Below are positions 6,184 to 12,194 of a stretch of 28,563 nt of DNA, one piece after another; the first letter of the stretch is position 1; each line of letters begins with the position of its first letter. The DNA comes from MWCR01 sp041665165 (GTDB lineage: Bacteria; Patescibacteriota; Patescibacteriia; 2-12-FULL-60-25). Under the pieces are notes generated by a model. It did no database searches and was not told where the DNA came from. It saw nothing but the letters and a program-made list of their open reading frames with translations. The stretch lies in the NCBI GenBank assembly GCA_041665165.1, contig JBAYJJ010000014.1, forward strand, positions 1 to 28,563, in the 5' to 3' direction. Both the position numbers and the translations under genes were made by a program.

Positions 6184-6891
6184 ATGGGAAAGCGAACGGA
6201 TTACGCAGCGTTGAGGGCGGGTTTCGGTCTGGCACGCGGACTCAGCGACGAATTCATCCAGGCTTGCGAGAGGATTAACCCTCCGATTGAGGCGATTCAT
6301 CGCCTCGTGACACCGAACGGGCAGAAGACCATGGACGAGATCGTGCGACGCGCAGTAGCCGACTGGCAGGCGGAACAGCCTAAGCCGGAGGCGATTACCA
6401 ATGGCGCGCACCCCTATCGCGGCGGTACGCCAATCCGTCGGGTAGAGTTCGTCGCTCCGGTCGTCTATACCATTCCGGCCATGGACGAGTTGAAACGCCG
6501 GTTCTCGGGCTACGTCAACCCGGCCTACGAGGGCATCGCCTTCGAGCCGATCAAGGTCTGCGAGAAGGTCAGCCGCGAGACGTGTGAAGTAGAGTTCGAG
6601 TACGTTCATCTTGGCCACGATGCATCCAACGACGAGGTGCTGGCCGAGATTGACAAGCGCGGTCTCCGCCCTGCACTGCCCGAGGAGCTTCTCGGCTTTG
6701 CTGAGAAGTACCCCGATGAGCAGTTGAAGCATCCCATCGTAGCTCTCGGCTCCGTGACGAGCGTGGATGGCGACCGCCGCGTCGCGTATCTGTGGGGCGA
6801 TGGCGATGGCCGGGGCCTCCGCCTGGGTTGGGTCGATTTCGACTGGAGCGGCGACTATCGGTTCCTCGCCGTGCGCAAGGTATCTTCATAG
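6184..6891 (+). CDS. DGR variable protein (diversified target protein)
   Basis: 235-aa target of the diversity-generating retroelement. Residues 1-65 form a helical N-terminal region. Residues 85-185 are a domain shared with the protein at 27384 (DELKRRF, FEYxHxG, LAEIDxxGxRPALxEELLxFAEKYPxEQ). Residues 188-232 are encoded by the variable repeat and end in YRFLAVRK. The 13 residues that differ from the template are S193, D197, R199, G205, G207, D208, G211, R213, G215, V217, F219, S222 and D224; Y, W, L, F and R positions between them are fixed scaffold. The alternation looks like a ligand-binding face on a C-type-lectin-like or similar VR fold, but the fold is inferred. No signal peptide or TM is seen. 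RBS GAGGA lies 5 nt before the ATG. Confidence 0.92.
   Translation: MGKRTDYAALRAGFGLARGLSDEFIQACERINPPIEAIHRLVTPNGQKTMDEIVRRAVADWQAEQPKPEAITNGAHPYRGGTPIRRVEFVAPVVYTIPAMDELKRRFSGYVNPAYEGIAFEPIKVCEKVSRETCEVEFEYVHLGHDASNDEVLAEIDKRGLRPALPEELLGFAEKYPDEQLKHPIVALGSVTSVDGDRRVAYLWGDGDGRGLRLGWVDFDWSGDYRFLAVRKVSS
6743..6878 (+). repeat. DGR variable repeat (VR)
   Basis: 136 bp, aligned without gaps to the template repeat at 7318-7453. There are 19 differences, every one opposite an adenine of the template (33 template adenines in all); the 103 other positions are identical. The last 24 bp (6855-6878) carry only one change at the first positions and then none, and are GC-rich, consistent with the initiation-of-mutagenic-homing segment. 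Confidence 0.97.
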
Positions 6892-6936
6892 CACTTGGTC
6901 ACTTGGACGCTCGGCCCTTAATACGGCGCTTGGACA

Positions 6937-6948
6937 CTTGGGCGACTT
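6937..6948 (+). repeat. 12-bp direct repeat, left copy
   Basis: CTTGGGCGACTT, identical to 8915-8926. The two copies bracket the TR-avd-RT module. The surrounding 6895-6950 is a CACTTGG-type word repeat between the variable protein stop and its terminator. Confidence 0.5.
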
Positions 6949-6950
6949 CT

Positions 6951-7016
6951 GGACCCTGTCTGGTGTACGAAATCCGCAACTTGGATTCTCGTACGCTGGG
7001 CAGGGTCTCTTTTATT
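6951..7016 (+). terminator. Strong hairpin terminator after the variable protein gene
   Basis: Left arm 6951-6975, right arm 6983-7008, 7-nt loop. About 24 pairs including several G-U, one bulge at 6988, followed by CTCTTTTATTTT. It lies 73 bp beyond the VR, so it might also act as the post-VR hairpin known to aid homing in some DGRs, but the T-rich tail favours termination. Confidence 0.75.
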
Positions 7017-7017
7017 T

Positions 7018-7026
7018 TGCTATAAT
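7018..7026 (+). promoter_or_regulatory. Extended -10 promoter of the template RNA
   Basis: TGCTATAAT immediately after the terminator tail, about 290 bp before the TR. No good -35 because the upstream DNA is the terminator arm. Predicted start is about 7033. Confidence 0.6.
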
Positions 7027-7032
7027 CCAGTA

Positions 7033-7471
7033 CGGATAGTAGACGAAACAGTCCGTGGCCAAGGCTTCGGGCGGTCGAAATCTGGATGGGTTCGTTTGTC
7101 CGCCCTCGCTTCAGCCTTCGCTAAAACTACAACTGGCAGAAAAGCTATGGCGGGCGCAGCCAGAATGCCGGGCGGTACGCCGGTCGGCAGAGCGCGACGG
7201 CCTGTCCATAATATGAAGATACTTGGTGTCAAAAGCTGGCGGGCTAATTGCCCCGAATAAAATTCAACCGCGAGGCTTTTTCGAGCGGTGGTGAACTTGA
7301 TGGTTTTTGATACGGTCCTCTCGGCTCCGTGACGAACGTGGATGGCAACCGCAACGTCGCGTATCTGTGGAACGATGACAATGGCCGGAACCTCAACCTG
7401 AATTGGATCGATAACGACTGGAACGGCAACTATCGGTTCCTCGCCGTGCGCAAATTTCTTCGTGTTTTTTT
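7033..7471 (+). ncRNA. DGR template RNA (inferred), structured leader plus TR
   Basis: 7033-7317 has no supported gene. It folds well on paper: ACGGA/TCCGT (7032-7036 with 7052-7056); AAGGCT/AGCCTT (7061-7066 with 7113-7118) enclosing GGGCGG/CCGCCC (7069-7074 with 7100-7105); and a GGCG-GTA-CGCC hairpin near 7175. The TR follows at 7318-7453 and a run of seven Ts at 7465-7471 may end the RNA. An 11-nt string shared with the variable protein gene (GGCGGTACGCC) hints that the leader contains relics of a target gene. Transcript ends are inferred. Confidence 0.5.
7318..7453 (+). repeat. DGR template repeat (TR)
   Basis: 136 bp, A-rich at codon-aligned AAY sites. In the frame of the VR it carries 11 Asn codons, all changed in the VR. 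An open frame from 7329 through the TR exists but is not a gene: the TR is the master copy for mutagenic reverse transcription and the rest of that frame is antisense to avd. Confidence 0.96.
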
Positions 7472-7880
7472 AAACGCCCTCATTCTCTGGATGGGGGTTG
7501 TTTCTTTTGCAGTATTTTTGCCAGTTTCCGAGGTCTTTTCCAACTTCGTTCAAGGGAACGGACAGGGCTGCATATTTTTTATGATCCAAGCATCGTACTT
7601 CCCACGCAATTTGCATGAAGAATTTAAGAAGATCCAATTTTGTTGCCGTTCTTACGACCAACGTATATTTTTGATCCGTTCCGGCATACCCGGCCAAAAA
7701 TATGAGTTCAATCAGATCGGTAAACAAGGAATCGATCTTGGCACCCAGTGAAAATTTAGATAAGCGCGGAAAATTTGAATAATGTGCGTGCCAGATTTTG
7801 TATATGTCCACAGCCTTTTGCAAAACTGGCAAGTTTGACGTGATTAGTTGCGGGGGGGGGGTATACTCATATGAATCCAA
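7470..7880 (-). CDS. avd: DGR accessory protein Avd-like (four-helix bundle)
   Basis: 136 aa, matching the Avd/bAvd four-helix-bundle family that binds the reverse transcriptase and template RNA: LPVLQKAVDIYKIW (helix 1), FPRLSKFSLGAKID (family FP-K/R-RF-LG motif), DLLKFFMQIAWEV (helix 3) and YAALSVPLNEVGKDLGNWQK (typical end, EIGxxLGGWxK). It is coded on the strand opposite TR and RT and points toward the TR. As assembled, the only in-frame start before the domain is TTG at 7880, which sits only 2 nt after the likely -10. The better ATG at 7870 is out of frame because of a 10-C tract; it would be in frame with 8 or 11 Cs. TTG at residue 17 is another possible start. Confidence 0.85.
   Translation of the reverse strand: MDSYEYTPPPQLITSNLPVLQKAVDIYKIWHAHYSNFPRLSKFSLGAKIDSLFTDLIELIFLAGYAGTDQKYTLVVRTATKLDLLKFFMQIAWEVRCLDHKKYAALSVPLNEVGKDLGNWQKYCKRNNPHPENEGV
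7852..7861. repeat. G10/C10 homopolymer in the start of avd
   Basis: Ten Gs on the plus strand (10 Cs in the avd coding strand), by far the longest homopolymer of its kind here. Its length decides whether the ATG at 7870 is in frame with Avd. Confidence 0.9.
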
Positions 7881-7882
7881 GA

Positions 7883-7890
7883 ATTATAAA
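7883..7890. promoter_or_regulatory. Overlapping divergent -10 boxes of avd and RT
   Basis: Minus strand TATAAT (7883-7888), 12 nt before the avd ATG at 7870. Plus strand TATAAA (7885-7890), 19 nt before the RT ATG at 7910. No clear -35 on either side. Confidence 0.4.
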
Positions 7891-7909
7891 TTAAAAATGC
7901 AAAATCAAT

Positions 7910-8908
7910 ATGAAGTTGTGCACAGCCTCGTTTGAAGAAGTCACATCCATGGAAAATTTGTGCGAAGCATGGCAAGAGTTTATACGAGGCAAGCGCAAAA
8001 AGAAAGATGTTCAGGCGTTCATGCTTCATTTGGGCGATGAGATGGTCGAACTGCATGAAGATTTGCTGAGCGGCAAATATACGCATGGCGAATACGCCCA
8101 CTTTCGGATTAACGACCCGAAGCCGCGCGAAATCCACAAGGCGTTGGTGCGCGACCGTCTGCTGCATCATGCCATTCACCGTAAACTTTATCCGTTCTTT
8201 GCCGAACTTTTTATTCCCGATTCGTTTTCATGTCAGATCGGAAAAGGCGTGCACCGAGCCCTGGAGCGCTTCGAAAATCTCGCAAGAAAGGTGAGTCAAA
8301 ACAATACGAGGACATGCTGGATTTTGAAATGCGACATCCGAAAATTTTTCGCCAGCGTGGATCATGCCCTTCTGTCCGATATCTTGCACGAGCGCATTGT
8401 GGATGAACGCCTTGTTGGTTTGCTTAAAAATATCATCACAAGTTTTGAAACAAGCCCCGGTAAGGGAATCCCGCTCGGCAATCTAACCTCTCAGCTTTTT
8501 TCTAACATTTATATGAATGAGCTCGATCGATATGTGAAACAGAATCTTCGCCTGACGAATTACGCTCGCTACGCCGACGACTTCGTTTTTATGTCGCATG
8601 ACCGATCCGCGCTGTCGGAATGTCTGCCAAAAGTCGCCACCTTCTTATCCGGGTCGCTTGCTTTAAAGCTTCATCCGGGTAAGGTTTTTATTAAAACGCT
8701 GGCCTCGGGCGTCGACTTTCTGGGCTGGGTGCATTTTCCGCATCACCGAGTGTTGCGCACAAAAACTAAAATCAGAATGGAAAAGCGTCTAAGCCGCCGT
8801 CAGGGGCGTCAGACGGTCGCATCATATCTTGGGATGCTTTCTCATGGGAATGCGCATCAACTTTCCGTAGAAATAGCCAATTTAAGCTGGCTTTTTGCTT
8901 GTAAATAA
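7910..8908 (+). CDS. DGR reverse transcriptase
   Basis: 332-aa retroelement-type reverse transcriptase, the length typical of DGR enzymes with no extra domains. Motifs in order: ENLCEAW with RGKRKKKDV (N-terminal DGR/group II-like region), DPKPREIHKALVRDRLLHHAI (motif 1 region, 69-89), DIRKFFASVDH (catalytic Asp, 142-152), IPLGNLTSQLFSNIYMNELD (187-206; LGxxxSQ is the DGR signature), YARYADDFVFMS (catalytic Asp pair 223-224; most DGR enzymes have YMDD, here YADD), and VDFLGWVHFPHHRVLR (motif 6/7). It copies the TR RNA with mutation at adenines. ATG at 7910 matches family N-termini; no Shine-Dalgarno. Confidence 0.95.
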   Translation: MKLCTASFEEVTSMENLCEAWQEFIRGKRKKKDVQAFMLHLGDEMVELHEDLLSGKYTHGEYAHFRINDPKPREIHKALVRDRLLHHAIHRKLYPFFAELFIPDSFSCQIGKGVHRALERFENLARKVSQNNTRTCWILKCDIRKFFASVDHALLSDILHERIVDERLVGLLKNIITSFETSPGKGIPLGNLTSQLFSNIYMNELDRYVKQNLRLTNYARYADDFVFMSHDRSALSECLPKVATFLSGSLALKLHPGKVFIKTLASGVDFLGWVHFPHHRVLRTKTKIRMEKRLSRRQGRQTVASYLGMLSHGNAHQLSVEIANLSWLFACK

Positions 8909-8914
8909 ACGTTC

Positions 8915-8926
8915 CTTGGGCGACTT
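8915..8926 (+). repeat. 12-bp direct repeat, right copy
   Basis: CTTGGGCGACTT, identical to 6937-6948; overlaps the first bases of the rpmE -35 box. Confidence 0.5.
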
Positions 8927-8953
8927 GCCAATTTAGGGACTTTTTGCTAACCT
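8925..8953 (+). promoter_or_regulatory. rpmE promoter, leaderless type
   Basis: TTGCCA (8925-8930), 17-nt spacer, TAACCT (8948-8953) preceded by TGC; the hexamer ends 9 nt before the ATG at 8963. This argues against the in-frame ATG at 8954, which abuts the -10. Confidence 0.7.
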
Positions 8954-8962
8954 ATGCCCATT

Positions 8963-9265
8963 ATGAAAGCCGATATCCATCCTACATACTACCCGGACGC
9001 CAAGATTGTCTGCGCCTGTGGAAACGAAATGACCGTTGGTTCTACCGTAAAAACCATCCACGTTGAGTTGTGTTCAAAGTGCCATCCTTTTTATACGGGC
9101 AAACAGAAGCTTATCGATACTGAGCGCCGCGTAGAAAAATTCAAGGAAAAGGCTGCAGCCAAAAGCACGACTGCTGTGGGCAAAAAGGTCAAGGCCGAAA
9201 AGCGCGCCAAGGCCAAGGCTGACAAGAAGGCAGCCAAGCAACCGATGTCATTGATCGAAGAATAG
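8963..9265 (+). CDS. rpmE: 50S ribosomal protein L31, zinc type, with basic tail
   Basis: 100-aa L31. The start MKADIHPTYY is the family N-terminus; ATG at 8963 is supported by the promoter. Zinc ligands C-A-C-G and C-S-K-C-H (the C+ form of L31) are followed by the family-typical HPFYTGKQKLIDTERRVEKF. Residues 60-100 are a Lys/Ala-rich extension beyond the usual ~70 aa, common in CPR ribosomal proteins and probably rRNA-binding. Upstream of prfA, a common bacterial gene order. Confidence 0.95.
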   Translation: MKADIHPTYYPDAKIVCACGNEMTVGSTVKTIHVELCSKCHPFYTGKQKLIDTERRVEKFKEKAAAKSTTAVGKKVKAEKRAKAKADKKAAKQPMSLIEE

Positions 9266-9273
9266 ATATTACA

Positions 9274-9333
9274 CCCGCACTTATCAGCGTCAGGTTTTGT
9301 CTTTCATGATAAACTGGCGATGATAAGTGCGGG
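9274..9333 (+). promoter_or_regulatory. Long hairpin between rpmE and prfA enclosing the prfA -10
   Basis: Perfect 13-bp inverted repeat CCCGCACTTATCA (9274-9286) / TGATAAGTGCGGG (9321-9333), extended inward by CGTCAG/CTGGCG (one G-U). It is followed by ATTTTTAT, so it can act as the rpmE terminator. The loop holds TGATAAACT (9307-9315), an extended -10 for prfA; the prfA ATG is 8 nt after the stem. Confidence 0.65.
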
Positions 9334-9341
9334 ATTTTTAT

Positions 9342-10403
9342 ATGCCGAATTTAGTTGACCAATACAAAGAAGCTGAGAAGCGCTTAGCTGAGCTGGAAAC
9401 TAAACTGGGAGACCAGGCTGTTTTAGGCAACTCCGAAAAAATGAAAGAAGCGACGCGTGCCTATGCCCAAACCAAGGAATTGCTGCGCATCGGCAAAAAA
9501 TACATGGATGCTGACCGCGCAGTCAGCGAGGCTGAAGCCGCAAGCCAAGACCCTGAGATGCGCGAGCTGGCTGAGACTGAATTACCAGCGCTCAAAGAGG
9601 ATCTGAAGGCCAAGCAAGAAGCTTTTGAATTAGCTTTAGTCCCGCCTGGCCCATTCGATCACTCCAGCGCCATCATTGAAATCCGCGCTGGCGTGGGCGG
9701 GGACGAAGCATCGCTGTTCGCCGGAGATCTGTTCCGCATGTTCGCGCGTTACGCAGAACGCAATGGCTGGAAAATGGCGCTCGCGTCTGAATCGCGCAAC
9801 GAACAGAGCGGTTATAAAGAAGTCATTTTCACTGTTCAGGCCGAAGGCGCATACGGCAGGTTGAAATCCGAGATGGGGGTCCATCGCGTACAGCGCGTCC
9901 CCACCACGGAAAAACAAGGCCGCATCCACACGTCCACGGCCACGGTCGCAGTCATGCCTGTGCTGGAAGAGGCTGAGTTCAAGGTAGACCCCAAAGATTT
10001 GCGCATCGATACTTTTTGCGCGGGCGGCAAGGGCGGGCAGTCCGTGAACACTACCCATTCGGCAGTGCGCATTACGCATATACCGACGAATACCGTGGTC
10101 AACTGCCAAGACGAACGTTCGCAGACTCAGAACCGCGAACGCGCCATGCAGATTTTGCGCGCACGTCTTTGGGAAGATCAGGAGTGCAAGCGCAGGTTTG
10201 AGCTTGATGCAGAGCGCCGCTCCCAAATCGGCTCAGGCGACCGCTCGGAAAAAATCAGGACCTACAACTATCCTCAAGACCGGATTACTGACCATCGCAT
10301 CAAAAAATCCTGGCACAATATCCAATATATCCTAGACGGCGACTTGGACGAGATTATTACCGCAGTCAAGAGCGGGAAGATGGGAAACGAAACCGAAGAT
10401 TGA
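9342..10403 (+). CDS. prfA: Peptide chain release factor 1
   Basis: 353-aa RF1, normal length. It shows the GGQ motif (CAGGKGGQSVNTTHSAVRITH), whose Gln coordinates peptide hydrolysis, and RVPTTEKQGRIHTS, where the P-x-T element (PTT) reads UAA/UAG. The N-terminal coiled region and C-terminal KIRTYNYPQDRITDHR are typical. ATG at 9342 is chosen; a GTG 15 nt upstream lies in the hairpin stem. The gene itself ends in TGA, so an RF2 must exist elsewhere and UGA is a stop. Confidence 0.97.
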   Translation: MPNLVDQYKEAEKRLAELETKLGDQAVLGNSEKMKEATRAYAQTKELLRIGKKYMDADRAVSEAEAASQDPEMRELAETELPALKEDLKAKQEAFELALVPPGPFDHSSAIIEIRAGVGGDEASLFAGDLFRMFARYAERNGWKMALASESRNEQSGYKEVIFTVQAEGAYGRLKSEMGVHRVQRVPTTEKQGRIHTSTATVAVMPVLEEAEFKVDPKDLRIDTFCAGGKGGQSVNTTHSAVRITHIPTNTVVNCQDERSQTQNRERAMQILRARLWEDQECKRRFELDAERRSQIGSGDRSEKIRTYNYPQDRITDHRIKKSWHNIQYILDGDLDEIITAVKSGKMGNETED

Positions 10404-10411
10404 GGCTAAAA

Positions 10412-10476
10412 AACTCAAAACTTACAACTGACAAGAGTAGCTTGGTAACTCTTGTCAGTTGTTAGTTGTCAGTTAG
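10412..10476. repeat. Palindromic word-repeat element after prfA (copy A)
   Basis: Perfect 15-bp inverted repeat ACAACTGACAAGAGT (10424-10438) / ACTCTTGTCAGTTGT (10448-10462) with a 9-nt loop, flanked by further ACTTACAACT and GTTAGTTGTCAGTTAG words. The same element, with a different loop, is at 23412-23468. Confidence 0.85.
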
Positions 10477-10483
10477 TGAGAGG

Positions 10484-10512
10484 TTGACAAGACCTGGGTT
10501 TTGTGGTAAACG
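10484..10512 (+). promoter_or_regulatory. Promoter of the first Asp-rich lipoprotein gene
   Basis: TTGACA (10484-10489), 17-nt spacer, TAAACG (10507-10512) preceded by TGG. Unlike most genes here it has a real leader with a strong RBS, AGGAGG (10536-10541), 7 nt before the ATG. Confidence 0.65.
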
Positions 10513-10548
10513 TCTAGTACAAACCAAACCCAACCAGGAGGGCGTCAC

Positions 10549-11331
10549 ATGACGATCAGCTACCGTTTTAGCCTGTTGTTCCTTTCATTCTCACTTGTCT
10601 GTCTTGTTTCTTGCGGCGGAGATGAGTTCGTGCCTTTTCCAGGCACGAGTTCTGACGCTGCCGAAGACGTAAAGTCCGACAAGCCACCCAAAGACGTGTA
10701 CCAGGAAGATGTGCTTGCGGACGCGGATGCTGGCAAACATGATGCTGACGCAAAAGCAGAGGATGTAATCAAGCCTCTGGATGCCGACGCTGACGCTCTC
10801 GTCGAAACGGCCGAAGACGCACAGGAAGAGCCTGATGCGCCCCTGGAAGACGTCCAGCCTGATGAGCTTGTCCAGCCTGATGTCCAGGACGCCAAGCCAG
10901 ATGAGCCTGTGGTCTCTACCTTGTGCCAGCAGAACATGCCTGACGCTGTGGACAGCTACTTCATCATTGGCGAGGCAGGGATCGGCAACACAATCAGAAT
11001 CCGCATTTCTGGCTGGGTCGACTTTCCGGTCATTTCCGGAGTGCCTGACACGACCGAAGCGGGCTGGTGCTGGGGGGACTTGGGCCAGACCCTCGTGGTC
11101 TGTCCGATCCCTGTTGCCGGGATAGTCTCAGGTACGTACATCTTTGTCCGGCCCGGGACCTCCATAGGTGACGGAGACCCGCAAAAAAACCCGTTGTGTG
11201 AGACGGGAATCTGCAACAAGACATACACGCTTTGCCACGGTCAGTTCGTAGTCGGCGCCGTGAACGGAAACGTGAAATCTCCTGGCACAGTGGTCCCTGA
11301 CCAAGTAATCAAGTACTACGTGCTTCTATAG
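10549..11331 (+). CDS. Asp/Ala-rich surface lipoprotein, paralogue 1
   Basis: 260-aa predicted lipoprotein. A hydrophobic signal (residues 5-22) ends in LVSC with Cys23 as lipidation site. Residues 30-125 are a low-complexity acidic linker rich in D, A, E and P. Residues 126-260 form a globular domain with paired Cys, containing SGWVDFP, CWGDLGQTLVVC, and LCHGQFVVG. The domain is shared with the next gene (GWIDFP, CWTDQPGTNELRC, LCNGQTGVG), so the two are paralogues. It probably projects a domain from the outer face of the membrane. Function unknown. Strong RBS and own terminator. Confidence 0.85.
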   Translation: MTISYRFSLLFLSFSLVCLVSCGGDEFVPFPGTSSDAAEDVKSDKPPKDVYQEDVLADADAGKHDADAKAEDVIKPLDADADALVETAEDAQEEPDAPLEDVQPDELVQPDVQDAKPDEPVVSTLCQQNMPDAVDSYFIIGEAGIGNTIRIRISGWVDFPVISGVPDTTEAGWCWGDLGQTLVVCPIPVAGIVSGTYIFVRPGTSIGDGDPQKNPLCETGICNKTYTLCHGQFVVGAVNGNVKSPGTVVPDQVIKYYVLL

Positions 11332-11352
11332 CCCTGAATCTGGGGCTTTTTT
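11330..11352 (+). terminator. Terminator of lipoprotein paralogue 1
   Basis: AGCCC/GGGCT stem (11330-11334 with 11343-11347) overlapping the stop codon region, followed by TTTTTTGTTT. Confidence 0.65.
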
Positions 11353-11373
11353 GTTTAATCTAAGCCAAGGCTC

Positions 11374-11402
11374 TTGACGTTTTTCATGAATTGTGCTTAG
11401 AT
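11374..11402 (+). promoter_or_regulatory. Promoter of the second Asp-rich lipoprotein gene
   Basis: TTGACG (11374-11379), 17-nt spacer, TTAGAT (11397-11402) preceded by TGC. RBS GGAGG at 11431-11435. Confidence 0.6.
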
Positions 11403-11440
11403 TCGTTTAACAGAAGTTCAGCAAACCCATGGAGGATGGC

Positions 11441-12184
11441 ATGAGAATCGTTCTTACGTTCGTTGCATTTTTGACGGTGTTCGGCAGCTACGGCTGCAGC
11501 TCTGACGAGAGCTTGCTCTTCGAAGAAGCTGGCGCAGATTCCGGCACCCTGACCCCTGACGCGGGCTTGGATGCCAAGGTCGATTCGCGGGCCGATGCCC
11601 TGATCGAAACAGGGGCGGATACTGCGGTGGAAGCCGCACTGCCCGAAGCCGCTGCGCCCGACGCAGAGCTCGACGCCCAGGCGCCCGAAGCCGAAGCTGC
11701 TGCGCCCAACCTGTATCCCGAGTGCCTCGCGTTCGCGGACGACGGGGTTCTGAGGGCGTATCTCTTCGTGCCGGTCGACCCGAATCGCTACGTCTCGCTC
11801 TTCGGCTGGATCGACTTTCCGGGCACCGTGGCAGACACGGAGTTCGGGGGCATCTGCTGGACTGACCAGCCTGGCACGAATGAACTCCGTTGCGAGCTCC
11901 AGAATGCCGACAAGAAGCCAGCCGAGGCCTACCCAGGCACGGAGGCAGAGCTCACGCCCGGAGCATCTCTCACCAATGGCGGCAGCCAGGTGAGCTGGTA
12001 CTGCGACTCGACGAGTTGCCCGAACATCAAGATCATGGTGTTGTGCAACGGGCAGACCGGCGTCGGCCGCATCGACGATGGCGTCGAGTACGGCTCGGTG
12101 AAATACAACCCCAACGGAAAAGGGGGAGTGAACCCCTACTTCACGGTCCCGGATCCGAGCATCCCTGACCCTGACGCAGGCTGA
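11441..12184 (+). CDS. Asp/Ala-rich surface lipoprotein, paralogue 2
   Basis: 247 aa. Start chosen at ATG 11441 because GGAGG lies 5 nt before it and the hydrophobic signal MRIVLTFVAFLTVF begins there; an in-frame ATG 12 nt upstream contains the RBS itself. The signal ends at SYGC, a non-classical lipobox. Residues 20-90 are an acidic Ala/Asp linker; residues 95-235 carry the same domain as paralogue 1 (FGWIDFPGT, CWTDQPGT, LCNGQTGVG). The tail is PDPSIPDPDAG. GC content is higher than in neighbours, which suggests separate acquisition or different codon constraints. Confidence 0.83.
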   Translation: MRIVLTFVAFLTVFGSYGCSSDESLLFEEAGADSGTLTPDAGLDAKVDSRADALIETGADTAVEAALPEAAAPDAELDAQAPEAEAAAPNLYPECLAFADDGVLRAYLFVPVDPNRYVSLFGWIDFPGTVADTEFGGICWTDQPGTNELRCELQNADKKPAEAYPGTEAELTPGASLTNGGSQVSWYCDSTSCPNIKIMVLCNGQTGVGRIDDGVEYGSVKYNPNGKGGVNPYFTVPDPSIPDPDAG

Positions 12185-12194
12185 CGATTGTCTC

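Noticed and set aside
6064..6732. 222-codon minus-strand open frame opposite the variable protein gene
   Set aside because: Antisense of a gene that has a consensus promoter, RBS and a homologue; the translated product has no recognisable features.
7329..7751. 140-codon plus-strand open frame covering the TR and beyond
   Set aside because: Its first part is the DGR template repeat, which is read as template RNA, and the rest is the antisense of avd with no protein-like features of its own.
8954..8962. ATG at 8954 as the rpmE start
   Set aside because: It abuts the -10 hexamer, so it would lie upstream of the transcription start, and L31 proteins begin at the MK residues coded from 8963.
10412..10476. 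Possible ordinary rho-independent terminator of prfA
   Set aside because: The 15-bp stem is not followed by a T-run and recurs at 23417 with the same arms and flanking words, so it is a repeat element first, though it may still slow transcription.
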